Positions 5,722 through 14,592 of a stretch of 33,409 nucleotides of DNA are shown here, in pieces. The stretch is from Bradyrhizobium viridifuturi (lineage in GTDB: Bacteria > Pseudomonadota > Alphaproteobacteria > Rhizobiales > Xanthobacteraceae): contig NZ_LGTB01000065.1 of NCBI RefSeq assembly GCF_001238275.1, positions 1-33,409 on the forward strand, given 5' to 3'. Within the stretch, counting starts at the first letter, position 1, and each line of letters starts with the position of its first letter. The notes beneath the pieces are model-generated. The model was not told the DNA's origin. It worked only from the letters and a program-made list of their open reading frames with translations, and did no database searches. Made by a program: the position numbers and the translations under genes.

Positions 5722-7143
5722 ATGGTCCGCCATCTTCCCACGCTCTCGCTTGCGATATCGGTGACGTCGCTGGCGCTTCTGCTCGCGCAGCCGGCAGCGG
5801 CGGAAACGGTGACGATCGGCATCGGCACGCAAGACACGACCACCAACACGGCCACAGCAGGCACCGTCATCCGGCAGCTCCATTTGTTGGAAAAATACCT
5901 GCCGACCGACGGCAAATACGCCAACATCAAGTTCGAGCTGGACTGGCAGAATTTCACTTCCGGTCCGCCCGTCACCAATGCGATGATGGCGAACAAGCTG
6001 CAGATCGGCATGATGGGCGACTATCCGCTGATCGTGAACGGCTTCACGTTCGAGAACAATCCCGAGAGCAAGAGCCGGCTGATCGCGATCGCCGCCTACA
6101 ATCTCTCCGGCTCCGGCAACGGCATCGTCGTCCACAAGGACTCGCCCTACTACGATCTCGCCGACCTCAAGGGCAAGCTCGTCAGCGTGCCGTTCGGATC
6201 CGCCGCGCACGGCATGGTGCTGAAAGCGATGCAGGACCGCGGCTATGCATCCGATTTCTTCCAGCTGGTGAGCCAGAGCCCGGAGGTCGGATCGACCAAT
6301 CTCCAGGAGAAGAAGATCGACGCGCATGCCGACTTCGTGCCGTTCGCCGAGCTGCTGCCGTTCCGCGGCTTCGCGCGCAAGATCTTCGACGGCGTCGAGA
6401 CCAATCTGCCGACCTTTCACGGCATCGTCGTGCGCACCGACTTCGCCGAAAAATATCCCGAGGTGGTCGTCGCCTACATGAAGGCACTCATTGCCGCCAA
6501 TCAATGGCTGCGCGACGATCCGAAGCGCGCCGCGGAGAAGATCCAGGAGTGGACCGGCATCAACAAGGAGGTGGTCTACGTCTTCCTCGGACCGGGCGGC
6601 AACATGACCACCGATCCCACGGTCAAGCCGGCGCTGATCGACGCCGCCGTCACCGACGTCACGGTGCTGCAGAAGCTCGGGCGCATGAAGGAATTCGATC
6701 CGAGAAAGTGGGTCGATGATTCCTATATCCGCAAGGCCTATGCCGAGATGAACCTCGACTACGACGCGCAGCTCGCCAGCACCGGGAATTACGAGATTTC
6801 GGGCCAGGACAGCTTCTGCAAGAAGCCGATCGCCGATCCGCGCAAGGCCGGTGAAGTCTGGGTCGACGATGCCGGCATCCTGCCGTTCGCGAACGCCGCC
6901 TGCACGCTCGGCGCCTACGCCGACTTCAAGGCCAAAGGCAAGAAGATCAACGTCGCCTACGTCTTCGACACCACCCGCGGCATCAAGCTGTTCGCCGATC
7001 AGGCGTTCTACGCCGTCGGCGACGGCGAGGTGGCGCCGTTCCTCCTGAAAAAGGACGCCGAGGCGTATGCGGCCAAGATCGGCGGCAAGGTGCTCGGCTT
7101 CGACGACGCGGTGAAATCGGCCGTCGGCGGAGGCAAGACGTGA
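5722..7143 (+). CDS. ABC transporter substrate-binding protein (SsuA/TauA/NrtA type) with NosL-like C-terminal domain
   Basis: A 473-residue exported protein. The signal peptide (about residues 1-27, ending AQPAAA) is followed by a binding-protein fold of the nitrate/sulfonate/taurine class to about residue 340. The last 100 residues resemble NosL, the copper lipoprotein of nitrous-oxide reductase maturation: PFANAACTLGAYADF, then YAVGDGEVAPFLLKKDAEAY and GGKVLGFDDAV, like the NosL pattern of I-P-F-A-x-x-x-D-A-E-A-F followed by G-G-x-V-L-x-F-D-E. The usual NosL copper motif C-G-M is not seen. The ATG at 5722 is preferred over 5716 because AGAGG lies six bases before it. The gene overlaps the permease gene by four bases. 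The ligand cannot be read from the sequence; a small anion is likely from the family. Confidence 0.85.
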   Translation: MVRHLPTLSLAISVTSLALLLAQPAAAETVTIGIGTQDTTTNTATAGTVIRQLHLLEKYLPTDGKYANIKFELDWQNFTSGPPVTNAMMANKLQIGMMGDYPLIVNGFTFENNPESKSRLIAIAAYNLSGSGNGIVVHKDSPYYDLADLKGKLVSVPFGSAAHGMVLKAMQDRGYASDFFQLVSQSPEVGSTNLQEKKIDAHADFVPFAELLPFRGFARKIFDGVETNLPTFHGIVVRTDFAEKYPEVVVAYMKALIAANQWLRDDPKRAAEKIQEWTGINKEVVYVFLGPGGNMTTDPTVKPALIDAAVTDVTVLQKLGRMKEFDPRKWVDDSYIRKAYAEMNLDYDAQLASTGNYEISGQDSFCKKPIADPRKAGEVWVDDAGILPFANAACTLGAYADFKAKGKKINVAYVFDTTRGIKLFADQAFYAVGDGEVAPFLLKKDAEAYAAKIGGKVLGFDDAVKSAVGGGKT

Positions 7144-8051
7144 GCAGCAGTCCAGCCGTCCTGCGGCACCAGGAGGACGCCATGCCGTCAGCCGGGGCCG
7201 AGACCAAGCCCGCGGTCGCATCCGCCATGACACCCGGCCCCACACCGTCATTCGCCGCGCTGGCGCGGCGCTGGTACCGGCTCAATCAGGCTGGCCTGCG
7301 CGCGGCCGTGATCGGCGCGATTTCACTCGCCGCTTTCCTGGTGGTCTGGCACCTGCTCACGACCTATCGCGTCGTCTTCTTCGTGCGTTTCGTCAACGTG
7401 CCCACGCCGCTTGCGGTCTATGCAAGCTTCACCAAGGCGATGCACGATCCCAAATTCCTCATGCACCTGCTACTGAGCTGCCGCCGTATCTTCATCGGCT
7501 TCTCGCTGGCCGCCATCGTCGGCGTGCCACTGGGACTGATCATGGGCCGCTTCAAGCTGGTCCATGAGGCGGTGTTTCCGGTCGCCGAAGTGCTGCGCCC
7601 GATCCCCGCAATCGCCTGGGTGCCGATGGCGATCATGCTGTGGCCAACCAACGAGCAGAGTATCGTGTTCATCACGTTCCTCGGTTCGTTCTTCCCGATC
7701 CTGGTCAACACGCTGCACGGCATGTCGCTGGTTGATCCGGTGCTGGTGCGCGCGGCGCAATGTCTTGGCGCCCGCGAGCGATCGATCTTCCGCGAGGTGT
7801 ACTTCCCCGCCTCTCTGCCGCACATCTTCACCGGCCTCACCGTCGGCATGGGCGTGGCATGGGTATCCCTGATCGCTGCCGAGATGATCTCCGGACAGTA
7901 CGGGATCGGCTATTTCACCTGGGAAGCCTATTCGCTGGTCCAATATGCCGACATTGCGCTCGGCATGATCGCAATCGGCGTGCTCGGACTGGCATCGAGC
8001 TTGTTGATCCGGGCTGCCGGTCGGCTGGTGATGCCATGGAGGCCGAAATGA
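7140..8051 (+). CDS. ABC transporter permease (SsuC/TauC/NrtB type)
   Basis: A 303-residue inner-membrane protein with a cytoplasmic N-terminus of about 55 residues and about six hydrophobic helices. The ATPase-docking EAA-type loop is present in A-A-Q-C-L-G-A-R-E-R-S-I-F-R-E-V, followed by the usual P-x-x-L-P segment (FPASLPHIFTGL). This marks the permease of nitrate/sulfonate/taurine importers. The GTG at 7140 overlaps the TGA of the binding-protein gene (GTGA) and has GGAGG six bases before it; an ATG at 7182 is the alternative. It works with the binding protein and the ATPase whose gene overlaps its 3' end. Confidence 0.92.
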   Translation: MSSSPAVLRHQEDAMPSAGAETKPAVASAMTPGPTPSFAALARRWYRLNQAGLRAAVIGAISLAAFLVVWHLLTTYRVVFFVRFVNVPTPLAVYASFTKAMHDPKFLMHLLLSCRRIFIGFSLAAIVGVPLGLIMGRFKLVHEAVFPVAEVLRPIPAIAWVPMAIMLWPTNEQSIVFITFLGSFFPILVNTLHGMSLVDPVLVRAAQCLGARERSIFREVYFPASLPHIFTGLTVGMGVAWVSLIAAEMISGQYGIGYFTWEAYSLVQYADIALGMIAIGVLGLASSLLIRAAGRLVMPWRPK

Positions 8052-8767
8052 ACGAGGTTCGGACCAAGCCGCCGCTGGGTCGCATCGAGGTCAGCAACTT
8101 CTCGCTCAGCTACGAAAGCATCGACGGTGCGGTGCAGGCCGTCACCGATACCCGCATCCATGTCGATCCCGGCGAGTTCGTCTCGATCGTCGGCCCCTCC
8201 GGCTGCGGAAAGTCCACGCTGCTCAACGCGGTTGCCGGCTTTCTCAAGCCCACCACCGGCGTCGTCACCGTCGACGGCGAGCCCGTGAACGGCCCGAGCG
8301 CCGAACGCGGCATGGTGTTCCAGCAATATTCGCTGTTTCCATGGAAGACGGTGCGGGAGAATGTCGAGTTCGGCCTGAAGATGCGCGGCATGCCGCGCTC
8401 ACAGCGCGAGCGCGCGGCCCGCACGTTGCTCGGGCTCGCCGGGCTCGAGGCGTTCGAGAAGCACTATCCGGAGCGACTGTCCGGCGGCATGAAGCAGCGC
8501 GTCGGCATCGTGCGCGCGCTTGCGACGGGACCGAAGGTGCTGCTGCTCGACGAACCCTTCGGCGCACTGGACGCGCAGACCCGCGTCATCATGCAGCAGA
8601 TCCTCACCAACATGTGGCAGCGGCTGAAGATCTCGGTGCTGTTCGTCACCCACGACATCGACGAGGCGATCTTCCTGTCAGACCGCGTCTACTGCATGAC
8701 CGCGCGCCCCGGCTCGATCAAGGCCGAAATCCCGATCCCGCTCGACGCCCGCGGCAGCAGTCGATGA
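8048..8767 (+). CDS. ABC transporter ATP-binding protein (SsuB/TauB/NrtD type)
   Basis: A 239-residue ATPase. Visible motifs are Walker A G49-P-S-G-C-G-K-S-T57, Q-loop FQQYSLFPW (about 91-99), signature LSGGMKQ (144-150), Walker B LLLDEP (165-170) and the switch histidine H202 in VTHDID. The spacing and wording are typical of the nitrate/sulfonate/taurine class. The ATG at 8048 overlaps the permease stop (ATGA) and has GGAGG five bases before it; the longer open frame upstream is out of family. It energises the importer encoded just upstream. Confidence 0.95.
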   Translation: MNEVRTKPPLGRIEVSNFSLSYESIDGAVQAVTDTRIHVDPGEFVSIVGPSGCGKSTLLNAVAGFLKPTTGVVTVDGEPVNGPSAERGMVFQQYSLFPWKTVRENVEFGLKMRGMPRSQRERAARTLLGLAGLEAFEKHYPERLSGGMKQRVGIVRALATGPKVLLLDEPFGALDAQTRVIMQQILTNMWQRLKISVLFVTHDIDEAIFLSDRVYCMTARPGSIKAEIPIPLDARGSSR

Positions 8768-8919
8768 TGATGTCGTCCGAATTTCTCGCCCTCCGTCGAG
8801 GGTTAATGTCCCTCATCCGCGAAGAGAGCCTGAAGGCGATGGGCGGCGAGATCAATGACCTCGGCATGCAGGGGCTGACAATCGAGTTGCAGGGGCATTC
8901 GCTTGCCGAGGTACTTTGA
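8764..8919 (+). CDS. small protein of unknown function at the end of the importer operon
   Basis: A 51-codon frame starting with three consecutive ATG codons; the first overlaps the ATPase stop as ATGA, the usual sign of translational coupling. The product is mostly helical and amphipathic (MSSEFLALRRGLMSLIREES, then a short beta-like segment GLTIELQGHSLAEVL). It has no signal peptide, cysteines or recognised family. No clear ribosome site precedes it beyond the overlap, so it may be a chance frame. Confidence 0.45.
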   Translation: MMMSSEFLALRRGLMSLIREESLKAMGGEINDLGMQGLTIELQGHSLAEVL

Positions 8920-9592
8920 TGGCAACATGCGCAATGCGGCGGGACGTCACCGCCCGACCAACTTATGAAATTACATGCCTCGGCCGGGCATGATTACCGG
9001 GGGTGTCAGGGGTTCGCGTCAACCGGGGCGTTATGAACCCGTGAGGTGGGGATGTTCCTGCGTCCCGAACGCAATCGGCGATCGAAACGATTAGCAAAGA
9101 CGATGAAGCTCGATCCTGATTGACCACCGTTATCTCTGTTTGTTCACGGAGTTTCGGTGGTTGGCTTCTCTTTCGAGCGACAACAGAACGCACCCCTTGG
9201 GCCTGTATCCGAGCGGTTCGAGCCGCGACGCGCTGCATCGCTAGGTTCGCCATTCGCGAAGCGCGCTTCAAGGCAACCCATACATTTGGTCAAAGCCGCC
9301 GTCCGAAACGCCATCATCGGCAGGCTTGGAAGACGTCCGAGTTAGTTCACATGCACGGTCGTCGGCCCCGTCGCCGGCGAGACAAGTACCATTGCGAAAG
9401 CCGAGCTTCCAAATGCGCAGCGAAAGCGGCCGCAAGATCTTGGATTTCCAGGCTGGAGCAAATCCAGAATGGCGGGATCAAAACCTGCTTGATCATTCAA
9501 CGATTTCAAGCCGCATTTGGAAAACTCGGCCAAATTGGCTCGACCAAAGCTTGCTTGACAGTTTACGGCGTCCCTGTCGCAAAAGAGCAGCG
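8920..9592. other. 673-bp stretch without a recognisable gene
   Basis: It lies between convergent units: the importer operon from the left and the TAXI gene from the right. GGCGG-N7-CCGCC near 8937-8953 could form a short hairpin after the importer operon, but no T-tract follows. Base composition drops toward 9450-9590. Open frames in both directions encode Arg-rich or low-quality sequence without motifs. No insertion-sequence ends, tRNA or FNR box were recognised. Confidence 0.5.
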
Positions 9593-10879
9593 TCAAGTCA
9601 TAGCGGCCAGACGCGTGCGCACGAGATCAATATGACCTCGCAGCGTATATAGACTGCTCGCATAAACATTTGGCAATTGCAGATGGTTCGCGCGTTGATC
9701 AATCAGATCAAGTTTCGTGTTCAGCGCGCTGACATCGATCTTCACTCCTTGCGCCTCCATCTCGCTCTCGATCGACCTGATCTCGTCATAGAGTCGCCTG
9801 ATCCGGAGCTGCATCATCCAGTCGTACGACTGCGGCAGCAACTTGAACGCGGGAAAGAGCAACGCGGCTAGTGGGACAAACACGACCAGGAGCTTCTCGA
9901 CCAGCGTCGCGGCCCAGAATGGAAGATAGCCTTGCAAGAATGGTCGTCCGGTCTTGTAAAAGCGCTGCGCTTCCTGACTAAGCGGAAGGTCGATGGCTTC
10001 GGCGGCAGGAAACTCTCCTGCCTTCTGGAAAATCCCCGGCGGGGAATGAATCTCGACTGCTGCATTGAGCAACAGATACTGCAACGCAGGATGCAGGTCG
10101 GCGCGCACGGCAAGGCTGGCTTTCGGCGCCAATAGAACAACATCGTTCGGCGGACGGTTCGTCAAGAGATCGATGACACCGGCAGGCAGTATCAATTTAT
10201 GCAGGTAAGGATAAATTGCGACGAAAGCGTCCGCGCGTTGAGCGCTTGAAAGCTCGATGCCCGTGGCATGGAGAAGAGACTGGACGACGGGAGACTCCCA
10301 GGCTGTCACAATAAATGCCGCGTCGATGTCGCCGGCGATCAACTTTTCAGCCGCAGCCTGCGGAGGAAATCCCGACAATTCGCCGACAATACTGTCAAGC
10401 CTCGTCCTTTCGATGACCCGCTGCGCCAAGGCACGCCCACCGCTTCCCTCGGGACCTATCGAAAGCCGTCGGCCCCGCAATCCCTGTACGCCTTCGCCGA
10501 TTCCGGCGCGGCGAAACAGCCATAACGGTTCGTAGAAAACAGTGCCGAGCGACTCCAGCTTCGGGGCCTCCTTCCTGGTGGTCGTGCCCCCCTGTATGAA
10601 TCCAACGCTGACCCGCGAGGTCGGATCGAGCAGATATCTCAGATTGGCCAGGCTGCCGGCAGTCGGCTGCAGCTGCAGCTTGACACCATCTTTCGCCAGG
10701 ATATCGCGATAGCGTATCCCCAATTCGTAATTGGCCCCGCCTTCAGCGCCAGTCGCCATCACCAACTCACGCGGCGGTAACGTTGCCACAATGAACCAGC
10801 TCGCGCCGAAAAATATCGCCACGGTCGCGGCAATTGCAGCGTAGCGCCAGATCCTGTGGGCATAATCTCCAATCATCAT
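9593..10879 (-). CDS. membrane-anchored TAXI-family solute-binding protein
   Basis: About 428 residues from the ATG at 10879 (a second ATG follows directly), with AAGGA about ten bases before it. A membrane anchor (about residues 10-33) is followed by a TAXI-type binding domain beginning ELVMATGAEGGANYELG, with KLQLQPTAGSLANLRYLLD and a GPEGSGGRALAQRVIE segment. TAXI proteins normally serve TRAP transporters and bind dicarboxylates or amino acids such as glutamate. A second hydrophobic segment lies near residues 321-349, followed by a 79-residue helical, probably coiled-coil tail. No TRAP permease is nearby. The two membrane segments suggest a sensor or scaffold rather than a freely diffusing receptor, which is inference. 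Confidence 0.8.
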   Translation of the reverse strand: MMIGDYAHRIWRYAAIAATVAIFFGASWFIVATLPPRELVMATGAEGGANYELGIRYRDILAKDGVKLQLQPTAGSLANLRYLLDPTSRVSVGFIQGGTTTRKEAPKLESLGTVFYEPLWLFRRAGIGEGVQGLRGRRLSIGPEGSGGRALAQRVIERTRLDSIVGELSGFPPQAAAEKLIAGDIDAAFIVTAWESPVVQSLLHATGIELSSAQRADAFVAIYPYLHKLILPAGVIDLLTNRPPNDVVLLAPKASLAVRADLHPALQYLLLNAAVEIHSPPGIFQKAGEFPAAEAIDLPLSQEAQRFYKTGRPFLQGYLPFWAATLVEKLLVVFVPLAALLFPAFKLLPQSYDWMMQLRIRRLYDEIRSIESEMEAQGVKIDVSALNTKLDLIDQRANHLQLPNVYASSLYTLRGHIDLVRTRLAAMT

Positions 10880-11033
10880 CGCGCGCCGATCCTTGGTGCC
10901 GTGGCGACCTAGCCAAATAGTCTTACTGAAACGTGGTCTGGCCCGTGATTCGAAATGCAGCGAACTAGCGCCTTCTTCCCAGTGACGTTGCCAACAGCGC
11001 GAAATGAATGAATAGCGGGTAGCTGGACCAGGA

Positions 11034-12767
11034 TTACGGAATGCTCCTCGTCCGGGCGGTGGCCTCCTGACCCAACGATGGCGACGCGACTGTGTCCACC
11101 GGCCGCTTTGCAATGGCCCGCCGGTCTTTCACATAAGCTATGGGAACACCGAACCTCTCCACCGTGCCGATAACATCGCCGTCAAGATCGTGGTCGCAGT
11201 TCATCTGTGTCGACGCGATAAAGAATTCCGACTCATCCCATTCGGACCTGAAGTCCCAGCGCAATTGTGGAAGAGTGACAGCCCGGTCAAAAGGCAAACG
11301 CTCCCCGCATACGGCGACGGAATAAACCTTGGATGGATGGATAGAATCGATGTGGGTCTGGTCACGGACGAACGCCTCAAGCGTACGGATCGCCTCCGGC
11401 ATGCTGTTGAACCAGTAGTCGAGCTCATACCGACGGAATGCGCCCGGAAGACCGCCGACCAGCGCATTGTAGGAGAGGTTCTCGTAGGGATGAAGTCTCG
11501 CCAGCGTCACGCCGTCCCACAGGAAGCATGCAGAGACTAACGCGAGCCCGGCCGATGCCAATCGGGGCCCACGCGTCGAAAGCGCGTCAAAGCCCCTGCT
11601 GAAACCCACGCCGGCCAACGTCGCAAGCGGTGGAAGCACGAACAAGAAATGACGCATGCCGGTAAAGCCGGGTCCACGAAGCAGCACTTGGCAGGCCAGC
11701 GGGAAAAGGACGCTCAACGAAACCAAGGCCAGATCGCTGCGGTGTCCTCCGCGGCCCTCATCGCGCTGTTGCCAAAGCAATGAGCTCATCGCAAGCGCCG
11801 CGCCCGCGAGCGTAATGAGCGGGACGCGGATGAGGAGATAGACCGGAGTATAGAGCCGCGGCACATCGGCCATCTCGTAAACGCGTCCCTCGAACATGGT
11901 GCGGATGTCGTAGTGAAACTCCGAGAACGCAATTAGACCGCGGATCGGGTTGAGCGGCGACAGCGCGGCCCACGGCCAGGCCAGGATCATGATGAAGCCG
12001 GCGAGCACCACGGCCGGCAACGCCTTCAACGCGGAAGTGGCGGCAAAGGAGAGGCGCATGCCGCGCTCGCGCCAGGGCAGGCAAATAGCGACGGCAAAGC
12101 CGAGATAGAGAATCAGCAGCAAACCGAGGCTTCGCACGCCGAGCGCCGCCCCGGCCAGAAGGCCAAACCCCGCCACGTCGACGGCGCGCGGCGACGGCAG
12201 ACGGCGAGCAATCCGCACAAGAAACAGCGTCGCTCCCATCATCGCGGACGCGAAGGGAATGTCCTTGGTGTGGTTGAACATGGCGCCGTACCAGCCACCG
12301 CAAAGCGCAAGCGCGACCGCGGCGATCAGACCTGCACGCGGTCCGGCAATCAATCGCGCGGTCACTGCACTGGCAACAATCCCACCAATCCCGATCATCG
12401 CGCACAGGATGTGGCGCAGCTCGTAAGCCTCCACAGGGACGACATGCGCGAGCCCAACGGCAATGATGTCAAACAGCCCGCCATAGAGATAAAGGTTCTC
12501 GAACGCGAAAACGTCGCGATCTTTGAACGCGCTCTGATAATAGCTGATAATCAATTCGCCATAGTGGTGCTGCACGCCCTCATCGTTGGAGATCGCGTAA
12601 TCCCTGAAGGTGAGCCACACCGCGAGAACGAGGGTTGCGAGAAGCGCGCCGGTGGCGATGTCATAGATGTCGAATCGCGCGATCGATCGCATCGCCCTGT
12701 TCCGGGACAAATTGCCCTCCGCGATGCCGGAAAAGCGTTCTGTGCGCCGCGCTTCGGTCCTGCTCAT
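11034..12767 (-). CDS. polytopic membrane protein, GT-C glycosyltransferase-like
   Basis: A 577-residue protein with about ten to twelve hydrophobic helices and a C-terminal soluble domain of about 130 residues. After the first helix, in what should be the first periplasmic loop, comes N61-D62-E63-G, the acidic pair expected at the catalytic site of GT-C enzymes such as ArnT and protein mannosyltransferases. The loop FNHTKDIPFASAMM further on is also typical of this group. It would transfer a sugar from a lipid carrier at the periplasmic face, but acceptor and sugar are unknown. The start is uncertain: the ATG at 12767 directly abuts GAGGA, and an ATG at 12692 is a plausible alternative that starts nearer the first helix. 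Confidence 0.75.
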   Translation of the reverse strand: MSRTEARRTERFSGIAEGNLSRNRAMRSIARFDIYDIATGALLATLVLAVWLTFRDYAISNDEGVQHHYGELIISYYQSAFKDRDVFAFENLYLYGGLFDIIAVGLAHVVPVEAYELRHILCAMIGIGGIVASAVTARLIAGPRAGLIAAVALALCGGWYGAMFNHTKDIPFASAMMGATLFLVRIARRLPSPRAVDVAGFGLLAGAALGVRSLGLLLILYLGFAVAICLPWRERGMRLSFAATSALKALPAVVLAGFIMILAWPWAALSPLNPIRGLIAFSEFHYDIRTMFEGRVYEMADVPRLYTPVYLLIRVPLITLAGAALAMSSLLWQQRDEGRGGHRSDLALVSLSVLFPLACQVLLRGPGFTGMRHFLFVLPPLATLAGVGFSRGFDALSTRGPRLASAGLALVSACFLWDGVTLARLHPYENLSYNALVGGLPGAFRRYELDYWFNSMPEAIRTLEAFVRDQTHIDSIHPSKVYSVAVCGERLPFDRAVTLPQLRWDFRSEWDESEFFIASTQMNCDHDLDGDVIGTVERFGVPIAYVKDRRAIAKRPVDTVASPSLGQEATARTRSIP

Positions 12768-12782
12768 TCCTCGCCATCACAC

Positions 12783-13265
12783 CTAGTGTGCTGTCTGGCG
12801 CAGGAGCTCGGTCAGCCGCGCACGTAGAGCCTCGCTCGCCTTGCGCCCGGCTTCCTGGCCAACCTGCGTGCTTTGCTGGGCAATTGCTTGTGACTTTTCC
12901 AGAAATTTCCTCCCGGCTGGTCGGCTATAGAACGCCTCGATCTCATGCAGTTCGTCGACTGTAAAATTGTTCGCGTAAACGGTGGCGGCAGCGTCGATCA
13001 TCGCACTGTAATATGGAGCATAGGTCTCGGTCATCTTCGGCAGCAGCGCGTCGAATGCTCGCTCCATTTCCGGCCTTTCCTGCGTCAGCCCCGGCTTGAG
13101 GCCCAGCAGAATGACAGGCAGCAGCGCCTTGTACTGGTCGGGTACCCCTAAAGTGGTAACCAGGCTTCGTGCGGCGGTCATCGCCTCGGTGGATGGCGCT
13201 TGTGCCCGTGCGACGCACGTCGAACATAGGAGTATGCTACAGATGACCAATAAGCGTTTGGACAT
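12783..13265 (-). CDS. exported DUF2059-domain protein
   Basis: A 160-residue protein with a signal peptide (about residues 1-21, ending ARAQA). The helical domain carries the DUF2059 signature: YSAMIDAAATVYANNFTVDE followed by L-x-x-I-x-x-F-Y-x-x-P-x-G-x-K (LHEIEAFYSRPAGRKFLEK). The function of the family is unknown. The ATG at 13265 is supported by GGAGGAG about eight bases upstream, whereas the longer frame upstream is Arg-rich and lacks a site. It lies 15 bp before the GT-C-like gene on the same strand. Confidence 0.88.
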   Translation of the reverse strand: MSKRLLVICSILLCSTCVARAQAPSTEAMTAARSLVTTLGVPDQYKALLPVILLGLKPGLTQERPEMERAFDALLPKMTETYAPYYSAMIDAAATVYANNFTVDELHEIEAFYSRPAGRKFLEKSQAIAQQSTQVGQEAGRKASEALRARLTELLRQTAH

Positions 13266-13335
13266 AGACCGACTCCTCCGACGACGTCCGAATGGACGAT
13301 GGTATTCAAATCGCGGCTTCCGGGCGTCGGCGCAG

Positions 13336-14523
13336 TCACGCCGTGCCCGAACCGGTCGCTGCTTTTGACGTATCAAGATCGGTTACCTCGACAAACAAGT
13401 CGGGGACCTTCTGGCTCTGATCCAAAGCCCATGCGATCGCCATCATGATCAGGAAGCCGGCGAGGCTGACGCCAATCTGCGCCAAGATGCCCGAGTCGTA
13501 CTGCACCAGGATCCAGTGCGCTCCAAAAGACAGGAACACGCCGACGCAGAAGAGCGGCAGTGAATGCCGGCCACACAGCCTGAGCGGATAAGTCCATTTT
13601 GCGGTGAGCTGCCGCCAGTTGTACGGGACATATCGCGACACTACGACTGCCACGGCAAGAAAGTGCGTAAAGCGCAGCATGTCGAGATCGGTCTTGTCGA
13701 TCGGATAGATCACCTTGATCATCCATTTCGGAATCAGCGACGCCAGGAATTCGCTGTGCCAGGTCATCACGATCAGGAAGGCAAAGCCAATCCACGCAAC
13801 CGATAGGGCGAATACCGCGCGCGATTGAATCAGGCTCCAGTATTTTGCGGCGCCGCCGACGCTGCACCATGCGGCCAGGAAAAACAGCAATTGCCAGGCG
13901 AACGGGTTGAAGTACCACGTTGTCCCCGGCGGATAAGACGGCAGATTCCAGTCGAACCAGCGTGCCAGAACATACAGGACCGCCGAGCAAAGCAAGGTCA
14001 GGTTCGGGCGGCGTACCATGCACCACAGGACCAGCGGTGAAGCGGCAATCAACGAAATGTAGAGCGGCAGCACGTCGAGATCGACCGGCTTGTATCGCAG
14101 CGTGAGGGCCTGCCCGATCAGTACGTCGGGATGCTGGAGGAAATTGAAGACATTGAACTCATTCTCGTACATCGGATTGTCAAATTTTCTCGCGGCGCGC
14201 GCGATCTGCGCTGTGAAAATCAGGAAGAGCATAATGTGGGCGACGTACATCTGCACAGCCCGCTTCCAGAGTCGCTTTGTGGCCGCGAGGAACTGCCCGC
14301 CGGCAATGAAAGGGCCGTAAATGAAGCCGGCAAGGTAGCCGGAGATGAACACGAAGAACTCGGCGGCGTCGCTGAAGCCGAAATTGCGAAGCGTCAACCA
14401 GGAGACGATGTTGTTCGGAACGTGATCGAGGAAGATCATCCACAGACCCAAGCCGCGGAGCAGATCGAGCCGGAGGTCGCGCTCGACGGGACGCATGAGA
14501 TATTCGTCATCCTTGTGGGTCAT
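13336..14523 (-). CDS. opgC: OpgC-type membrane acyltransferase (first copy)
   Basis: A 395-residue polytopic protein with about ten helices. Family hallmarks are DLRLDLLRGLGLWMIFLDHV at the N-terminus, NFGFSDAAEFFVFISGYLAG in the second helix region, and YPIDKTDLDMLRFTHFLAVA near the C-terminus. OpgC transfers succinyl groups to osmoregulated periplasmic glucans in other proteobacteria; in rhizobial relatives the substituent and acceptor can differ. Two ATGs, at 14526 and 14523, follow GGAG; the second has the better spacing. A paralogue lies at 15135-16406. Neither opgG nor opgH is in the window, so the glucan backbone would be made elsewhere. Confidence 0.9.
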   Translation of the reverse strand: MTHKDDEYLMRPVERDLRLDLLRGLGLWMIFLDHVPNNIVSWLTLRNFGFSDAAEFFVFISGYLAGFIYGPFIAGGQFLAATKRLWKRAVQMYVAHIMLFLIFTAQIARAARKFDNPMYENEFNVFNFLQHPDVLIGQALTLRYKPVDLDVLPLYISLIAASPLVLWCMVRRPNLTLLCSAVLYVLARWFDWNLPSYPPGTTWYFNPFAWQLLFFLAAWCSVGGAAKYWSLIQSRAVFALSVAWIGFAFLIVMTWHSEFLASLIPKWMIKVIYPIDKTDLDMLRFTHFLAVAVVVSRYVPYNWRQLTAKWTYPLRLCGRHSLPLFCVGVFLSFGAHWILVQYDSGILAQIGVSLAGFLIMMAIAWALDQSQKVPDLFVEVTDLDTSKAATGSGTA

Positions 14524-14592
14524 CATGCTCCATCCATTCTTACTCGTGGTACGTTGCACTGTGACAACGGCGACAACCTGCTCGCCGAAACT

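Noticed and set aside
5674..7251. A 525-codon open frame on the minus strand opposite the binding-protein gene
   Set aside because: It is antisense to a gene with signal peptide, family motifs and ribosome site; its product is Arg/Asp/Val-rich without any domain, typical of high-GC shadow frames.
8937..8953. GC-rich hairpin after the importer operon as a Rho-independent terminator
   Set aside because: The stem is only five base pairs and no T-tract follows on either strand.
9342..9596. An 84-codon frame in the gene-free stretch, and the possibility of an insertion-sequence remnant there
   Set aside because: No transposase motif, terminal inverted repeat or target duplication could be seen; the frame has no family resemblance or ribosome site.
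9692..9712. FNR-like sequence TTGATCAATCAGATCAA in the TAXI gene
   Set aside because: The half sites are separated by seven bases rather than four, and the sequence lies inside coding DNA near the 3' end of the gene.
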